63,518 nucleotides of DNA, taken from Candidatus Thorarchaeota archaeon (lineage in GTDB: Archaea > Asgardarchaeota > Thorarchaeia > Thorarchaeales > Thorarchaeaceae). Location of the stretch: the NCBI GenBank assembly GCA_019057475.1, contig DXJO01000013.1, positions 1-63,518 on the forward strand, in the 5' to 3' direction. Positions 59,357-63,518 of the stretch are shown here, piece by piece. A model generated the notes under the pieces. It saw only the letters and a program-made list of their open reading frames with translations. It made no database searches and was not told where the DNA came from. The position numbers and the translations under genes are program-made. How positions within the stretch are numbered: position 1 is the stretch's first letter; each line of letters opens with the position of its first letter.

Positions 59357-60004
59357 TTGAACAGAATCGTGGACCTTACATTACCTCTCTATGCTGATGT
59401 GCCAGTCAGACCGGGCGATCCCGGGGTCGTCATGGATGAGCTCGCAGATATCGCCACTGAGGGGTACCGTTTGACTCATCTCTCAATGGGCACTCACACT
59501 GGTACTCACATAGACGCTCCTTCGCACATTATCGAATCGGGAAACACTCTGAACAACATCAGTTTCGATGTATTAGTAGGGCCATGTTGCCTTGTGAATG
59601 TGGCAGGCGAACCGGAGTCTTCTATTACGTTGGACGACCTCATTATTCACAAGGATGTTATCAGAAGTACCGGTCGTGTTGTTCTCAAATCGGGTTGGGC
59701 GAAACGGTGGGGCACGCCGGAGTACTACAGCAATTCACCGTCCATCACCATAGAGGCTGCGCGATGGCTTACGGGAAAAGATGTACATGTGAAGCTAGTT
59801 GGCTTCGACATGCCTACGCCATCAGTGAAGCAAGAAATAGACATCCATAAGGTGTTTCTCGAAGGGGGCATTCCTATAGTAGAATGTCTGAATCTTGAGA
59901 ACCTGACTCAATCTCACTTCGAGATAGTGGTGGCCCCACTCCCGCTGCGTAACCGAGAGGGAGCCCCGTGTAGAGTGTTTGGTTTACTCAATCGGTCTTC
60001 CTGA
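59357..60004 (+). CDS. cyclase-family (kynurenine formamidase-like) hydrolase
   Basis: A 215-aa Cyclase/PF04199-fold metal hydrolase. NRIVDLTLPLYADVPVRPGD followed by HLSMGTHTGTHIDAPSHI (HxGTHxDxP metal motif) and VKLVGFDMPTPS then VECLNLENL mark the family, which includes arylformamidase and polyketide cyclases. The TTG at 59357 matches the family N-terminus; a TATA-like CATTTATG about 40 bp before it fits. The longest frame begins at 59318. The 3' end overlaps the Bet3-like copy B gene by 17 bp, convergently. Confidence 0.88.
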   Translation: MNRIVDLTLPLYADVPVRPGDPGVVMDELADIATEGYRLTHLSMGTHTGTHIDAPSHIIESGNTLNNISFDVLVGPCCLVNVAGEPESSITLDDLIIHKDVIRSTGRVVLKSGWAKRWGTPEYYSNSPSITIEAARWLTGKDVHVKLVGFDMPTPSVKQEIDIHKVFLEGGIPIVECLNLENLTQSHFEIVVAPLPLRNREGAPCRVFGLLNRSS

Positions 60005-60410
60005 TGGTCCAAGTGCAGTCTGCATCACCCAATGCCTTGCAGGACTCTTGATACGTTTCGCCCTTGAATCCTCGGAGATCCAATACCGCTTGAAATACAC
60101 CACTAATCAGATTGCAGTATTGAAGTCCAGGCATGTCCGTAATTTCAACGCCCTCACATATCGGACAGTCTGCATCAGTGAACTTCAAAGTCCGCTTGTC
60201 TTCACTCACCGAAACCGACGAGAATGGTTGTCCAGAATTCACCCTATACGCTAGCTGCAGCGTCTTGCCAAATTCGTGAAACTCGCTTGCGTGTTGGCGG
60301 ATCTTATCTGCATAGTCAAGCAAGAGATGCTCGCCCACGCGGAAGCCGATCTCCTTCAATCGCTGATTGATGATCTCCACGTTCTCACTCGAACTCATCA
60401 AGTTGTTCAT
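59988..60410 (-). CDS. Bet3/TRAPP-like V4R protein, copy B
   Basis: A 140-aa paralogue of copy A. The N-terminal part EIINQRLKEIGFRVGEHLLL matches the Bet3 helix (N-x-R-L-x-x-x-G). The cysteines are the same: CPIC, then QYCNLISGVFQAVLDLRGFK, and CKALGDADCTW. The N-terminus is about 25 residues shorter than copy A, since the first Bet3 helix is reduced. It lies 108 bp after the Roadblock-wH copy B on the same strand. Function as for copy A. Confidence 0.78.
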   Translation of the reverse strand: MNNLMSSSENVEIINQRLKEIGFRVGEHLLLDYADKIRQHASEFHEFGKTLQLAYRVNSGQPFSSVSVSEDKRTLKFTDADCPICEGVEITDMPGLQYCNLISGVFQAVLDLRGFKGETYQESCKALGDADCTWTIRKTD

Positions 60411-60518
60411 TAGTTCTCTGTAGATTGCTTAGAAAAGGGGCTTTGATACTTTGTCGATTTTGAAAGTCCAAGCAAGTTTTCCTTTAATACCCATTTTTAT
60501 TCACTCCAAATAATGATG

Positions 60519-61448
60519 CTATTCTCTGGTTTTTCTAATCATTTTGAGGCTCTTGCCGCGATAAGGTACAATGCACTGTAGAGCATTGAAGTACAGTATG
60601 CCAAGTTTTTCTGCAATCTCATGGACTGTTAGTGTGCCGTCACAAAGCTCAAGAACATCTCTATGGTTCTTTTTCGCCTTCTTGATTTTACCCTCGAAAA
60701 GGGGCAGTTCTACAATCTCTTTGGCACTGGTTTCCTGCGCCTCCGGACACTCTACATCAACGACACCTTTTTGCAGACACCACTGAACAACCTCAAGCAC
60801 TTGCTCAATTCGCTTTGACAGGTCATCTGCAATCTTGACAACCGTGCGCTTCTCGTCCACCATTAGAAGGACGTCCACGCCTACATTGGCGAACTGCTTC
60901 TTGAACTCAATGTTCAGAGCTGAGTCAATCTTGAGTGCATCGGCATACGCAACTCCGCGTAGTATAACACAACCATGTCTGGCCTTGGTGTCAGAAGGAA
61001 TCAACTCCTCAGCTTTCGCCATCACAACTGATTGCGGGGTTTCCTCAACAGCAGGACTGATGGCAGCTGAAGTCCCTGAGCCGATTTCCGATGTAACTGG
61101 AATTGGATGCTCAACAGGCGCCGGTGGAGGCGGAAGCGTGACGTCTTCAAGAAGTCGCGCCACCTCCTTGACCTTTTGAAGTGCGCTACCAAGTGACTCT
61201 GTGGGTTCGAAAAGAACGCCAAGGATCCATTGCGGGTCCACTCGAGCCAGAATCACCGTGCCTGCATCGGTCATGATATTCATGAGTCGAAGAGATGATT
61301 CATGGATTCGGAGAGTGCCCTGAATCGGAGGAAGAGCCTCGTCAGGTAAGGAGAAGGACAGAAATGGTTGGCCATCATTTGTAATCAGAGCATAACCATT
61401 GACCGACTCGTCATACCTAAGCTTACCAAGTACACGCTCGAGTTCCAA
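60519..61448 (-). CDS. Roadblock-like domain plus winged-helix protein, copy B
   Basis: A 309-aa paralogue of the copy A protein. Residues 1-110 (ELERVLGKLRYDESVNGYAL, then ITNDGQPFLSFSLPDEALPP, then WILGVLFEPTESLGSALQKV) match its Roadblock-like domain. The tail has LMVDEKRTVVKIADDLSKRI and LCDGTLTVHEIAEKLGILYF as in copy A. TTG start at 61448; an AT-rich TATA (GGTATTAATC) about 30 bp upstream. The Bet3-like copy B gene follows 108 bp later, so the whole pair is duplicated. Confidence 0.78.
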   Translation of the reverse strand: MELERVLGKLRYDESVNGYALITNDGQPFLSFSLPDEALPPIQGTLRIHESSLRLMNIMTDAGTVILARVDPQWILGVLFEPTESLGSALQKVKEVARLLEDVTLPPPPAPVEHPIPVTSEIGSGTSAAISPAVEETPQSVVMAKAEELIPSDTKARHGCVILRGVAYADALKIDSALNIEFKKQFANVGVDVLLMVDEKRTVVKIADDLSKRIEQVLEVVQWCLQKGVVDVECPEAQETSAKEIVELPLFEGKIKKAKKNHRDVLELCDGTLTVHEIAEKLGILYFNALQCIVPYRGKSLKMIRKTRE

Positions 61449-61499
61449 TGCGGCATCACACCTAGCTAACCGCGATTAATACCTGATTTCTGCTGCGCG

Positions 61500-62606
61500 T
61501 TACTCCATAAGTAAGTTTGTAGCACTTTCACGAACGGCAGGAGTAGAACTCAGAAACTCGATTACCTCTTCGCGAGAGGGGTGCGTGACTGAAGCGGAAG
61601 ATACATAGAGAGCAGCAACGGCGTCTGCGAGGTGAAGGCGATCCTTCGTCTGGAGACCGGTGAGTGTGCCATAGATATTCCCGGCATTCCAAGCATCTCC
61701 CGCACCACACATTAGTTTACATTCAACCTTGAATGTCGACACCACTGTGGTTTCAGCATCTTCAATCGACGCAGAGAATTCAGGCGTATGGAGATCTACT
61801 CGAACTCCGGTTTCCTTTGAAACCAGTTTCGCCGCGTTGAGCCACTCGGTGGAATCCTGCATCGCTCCGCGCCAGTAATCATCTTCTCCCGAGACCACCC
61901 CAGCAAGCCAGCAAGCCTCGTTTTCGTTCATTCCCAGAATGTCGACAAGACCCTCCGAGAGCACTTGACTGACGAGAGGCTGCAATATGCTCATGTTATC
62001 AGAAGGATCACCTATGTCAAGATACGTTGTTGCACTGGTTTCATCACGGACCATCCTGAACAAGTCCTCGGCAAGGCTAGCACCGTGTCGATTATGATTG
62101 AGACATAGGAGCGCTACAAGGCCGCTGTTGCGTATGGCATCCAGGTCATTCTCGCTGAGCATGGAGAATTCAAATCCTGCCGCCGAACCACTATCGCTGA
62201 CCATCAGGTTGACCTTGCGACCCCGATACTCCGTTTCTATTGAAACTGTGGCTGAGAGACGGCCTTCGGTATGAACATGACTAAGATCCAGCTCTGGACT
62301 AACCAGACCTCTGAGCATGGAAGCGCCGTGTTCATCAGTTGTTACAATAAGACACGGGTCTGCTCCTAGTGATAGAAGGGCAGACGCAGTATTGACAGAG
62401 TTCCCGCCGCGGCGAATCAACTGAGTGGTATTCATCAAGCTGCCACCGCCTTGATCAGCCAATCCCCTTAATCCAGTCAAGAAGCCTTCGAACTCATCAA
62501 CCAGTACGAAATGATCAAGGAAGAAATCCGGCATGACCACAACACGTGGCATCTCTGGAGGGTTCTGTAATTTCTCAACGAGCTGATCGTAGTCCAGCTC
62601 AATCAC
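61500..62606 (-). CDS. PfkB/ribokinase-family carbohydrate kinase
   Basis: A 368-aa PfkB kinase. The N-terminal substrate motif is RRGGNSVNTASALLSLGADP and the C-terminal ATP/catalytic motif is KLMCGAGDAWNAGNIYGTLT (GAGD). ILGMNENEACWLAG is the usual middle motif. It phosphorylates a sugar or nucleoside in the cytosol; substrate unclear. The frame begins with GTG at 62606; a Met at residue 19 may be the real start. It lies upstream of Roadblock-wH copy B on the same strand but 51 bp away with its own context. Confidence 0.9.
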   Translation of the reverse strand: MIELDYDQLVEKLQNPPEMPRVVVMPDFFLDHFVLVDEFEGFLTGLRGLADQGGGSLMNTTQLIRRGGNSVNTASALLSLGADPCLIVTTDEHGASMLRGLVSPELDLSHVHTEGRLSATVSIETEYRGRKVNLMVSDSGSAAGFEFSMLSENDLDAIRNSGLVALLCLNHNRHGASLAEDLFRMVRDETSATTYLDIGDPSDNMSILQPLVSQVLSEGLVDILGMNENEACWLAGVVSGEDDYWRGAMQDSTEWLNAAKLVSKETGVRVDLHTPEFSASIEDAETTVVSTFKVECKLMCGAGDAWNAGNIYGTLTGLQTKDRLHLADAVAALYVSSASVTHPSREEVIEFLSSTPAVRESATNLLME

Positions 62607-62635
62607 CTAGTGAGATGGTAGGTGAAAAGCTTCCA

Positions 62636-63079
62636 TTAAATCTTCTTCAGTGCAGCCTTGACCATCGCTGTGACTCTGTCCTCGTCAATCCCCGTCTTCT
62701 TGGCCACTTTTGTAATTTCACAGTATGCGAGGTCGGACATATTCATTATGCCGATTTCTGCGAGCTGTTTTGCTTCGACCTTCTTAACCGCCCTGAGTGA
62801 AAAGAGCTCATCGATTGCTTTGTCCAATCCCTTCACAGGCTTAGGCTTTGAAACCGTGGCTGCAATCTTTTTCACATCTTTAGCGTACTGCTTGAGAGCA
62901 TCGATGTTCTCCTGATGAGTTGTCTTCCTGCGAAGGTCCACAATTAGACCCATCCTTCGCGCCTCAGCAATTGTCAGTCCTGCTTGTTTTGCCTCATCTA
63001 TACTGAATCCACGACCTATCTTTGGACGTGCATCTCTTGGTGATTTCACAACAGGCTCAGCAAAGGTATCAAAGCTCAT
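62636..63079 (-). CDS. rpl13e: ribosomal protein eL13 with C-terminal helical extension
   Basis: A 147-aa eL13-like protein of the large subunit. The eL13 core reads KIGRGFSIDEAKQAGLTIAE then ARRMGLIVDLRRKTTHQENI and DALKQYAKDVKK (residues about 20-75). The remaining 70 residues form a helix-hairpin-helix-like tail: EAKQLAEIGIMNMSDLAYCE then ITKVAKKTGIDEDRVTAMVK. This resembles the Rad51-type N-terminal helical domain. eL13 is rare in archaea and known from some Asgard and TACK lineages. ATG start at 63079. Confidence 0.88.
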   Translation of the reverse strand: MSFDTFAEPVVKSPRDARPKIGRGFSIDEAKQAGLTIAEARRMGLIVDLRRKTTHQENIDALKQYAKDVKKIAATVSKPKPVKGLDKAIDELFSLRAVKKVEAKQLAEIGIMNMSDLAYCEITKVAKKTGIDEDRVTAMVKAALKKI

Positions 63080-63198
63080 GGACTATTTCACCTGACTTGG
63101 CGCCCGAGCAGAGTGTTCTCTTATTAGGCTTTCGAGGTGGCTGTTGTTTGCCGTCTATACAGGGCTAAGGAGCAAATCACTCATAAGGGGAGTTAACA

Positions 63199-63518
63199 AT
63201 GGTTCATGAGACATACAGGAGGCTGTTGACCCTCCGGTACATGAACTCATCTCCTCAGTCGTTACATGAAGCACTTTCTGTAGCAAGGAGATTTCCTTCA
63301 CCTGAAAAATTGAATACTGATTTCATCGTTGAGTTCCTTAACTCCTACAATAACGTCAATACACGTTCCTACTATTACTACATCATCAAGGTCATTTGCA
63401 AAGAGATAGGTTGTCCTGAGTTGATTGAACCTATTCCAAGACCCAAAGAAGTTTCAGCTATTAGACGACGTGACCTCTTGACTCCTAATGAAATTGCTGC
63501 ATTGTTGAGAGCCTGCAA
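63199..63518 (+). CDS. tyrosine recombinase (phage-integrase family), 5' part
   Basis: The first 106 codons of a gene that continues past the right edge. ATG 63199 has GGGGAG 8 nt upstream. The start MVHETYRRLLTLRYMNSSPQ and the SAM-like helical part NSYNNVNTRSYYYYIIKVIC are followed by RRRDLLTPNEIAALLRAC, the typical link into the catalytic domain of integrase/XerC-type recombinases. The catalytic RHRY residues are beyond the window. The base composition is richer in A+T than the neighbours, suggesting a mobile element or recently acquired gene. No att site is apparent. Confidence 0.82.
   Translation, partial: MVHETYRRLLTLRYMNSSPQSLHEALSVARRFPSPEKLNTDFIVEFLNSYNNVNTRSYYYYIIKVICKEIGCPELIEPIPRPKEVSAIRRRDLLTPNEIAALLRAC

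Noticed and set aside
1-63518. CRISPR arrays and insertion sequences
   Set aside because: No regularly spaced direct repeats, terminal inverted repeats with transposase or cas genes were seen.

Overview
The window reads as a chromosomal segment of an Asgard archaeon, most probably of the Thorarchaeia type (inference). It has about 60 percent or more archaeal information-processing genes: class I LysRS, archaeal-type IleRS, class I CCA-adding enzyme, RtcB, eS26, eL13 and an EF-2 family factor. It also has archaeal CoA synthesis (pantoate kinase plus phosphopantothenate synthetase) and inositol-phosphate synthase. Alongside these is an unusual density of eukaryote-like signature parts: four small GTPases, one Roadblock protein, two Roadblock-winged-helix proteins, two Bet3/TRAPP-like V4R proteins and a longin-like N-terminus. 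Genes are tightly packed on both strands. Starts are a mix of ATG, GTG and TTG, often behind GGAG/GGTGA, and many promoters show a purine-rich BRE plus an AT-rich TATA box.

Layout. 1-9.5 kb: 5' end of a Tes-like radical SAM gene, a MazG-like pyrophosphohydrolase, a CxxC protein, ileS, an M20 peptidase, an EF-2 paralogue with an altered diphthamide loop, and a methyltransferase. 9.9-12.9 kb: tRNA-Gln(CTG), an MglA/Arf-like GTPase, a class V aminotransferase and an MBL hydrolase with no ordinary start codon. 12.8-18.0 kb: CoA synthesis block (PanE-like, PPS, PoK, an unknown gene, divergent CoaBC). 18.0-24.4 kb: Roadblock protein, 1273-aa gingipain-like surface protein, TPR protein, COG2229-type GTPase and a tiny gene with a strong promoter. 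24.5-27.1 kb: a SelD that is itself a selenoprotein (in-frame TGA), then rtcB. 27.1-33.5 kb: EamA transporter, deoxyribosyltransferase-like zinc protein, OB-fold SSB, longin-Arf GTPase with a long acidic tail, a 700-bp gene-poor gap, a longin-like/winged-helix protein and thymidylate kinase.

33.5-37 kb: an ECF S-component operon with two signal-peptide membrane proteins behind a TATA box and a perfect 22-bp palindrome, followed by a DUF4443-like regulator and an XPF nuclease. 37-48.3 kb: inositol-phosphate synthase, M42 peptidase, Rab-like GTPase, RHH regulator, half-size FtsX permease plus ATPase, TPR/PCI-like protein, MBL plus Nudix pair, CCA enzyme, HDAC-family hydrolase and eS26. 48.3-55.5 kb: TrmY-like methyltransferase plus PadR regulator, CDP-alcohol phosphotransferase, LysRS, and an FtsX/ATPase exporter with a membrane-anchored winged-helix regulator. 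55.7-63.5 kb: two copies of a Roadblock-wH plus Bet3-like gene pair, two small membrane proteins, a cyclase-family hydrolase, a PfkB kinase, eL13 with a helical extension, and the start of a tyrosine recombinase that runs off the edge.

The most interesting candidate system is the duplicated Roadblock/longin-fold plus Bet3-like pair at 55.7-61.4 kb. It resembles the two subunit folds of the eukaryotic TRAPP core and sits in a genome region rich in the GTPases such a complex could act on. The recoded selD, the EF-2 paralogue and the ECF operon operator are the other firm points of interest.
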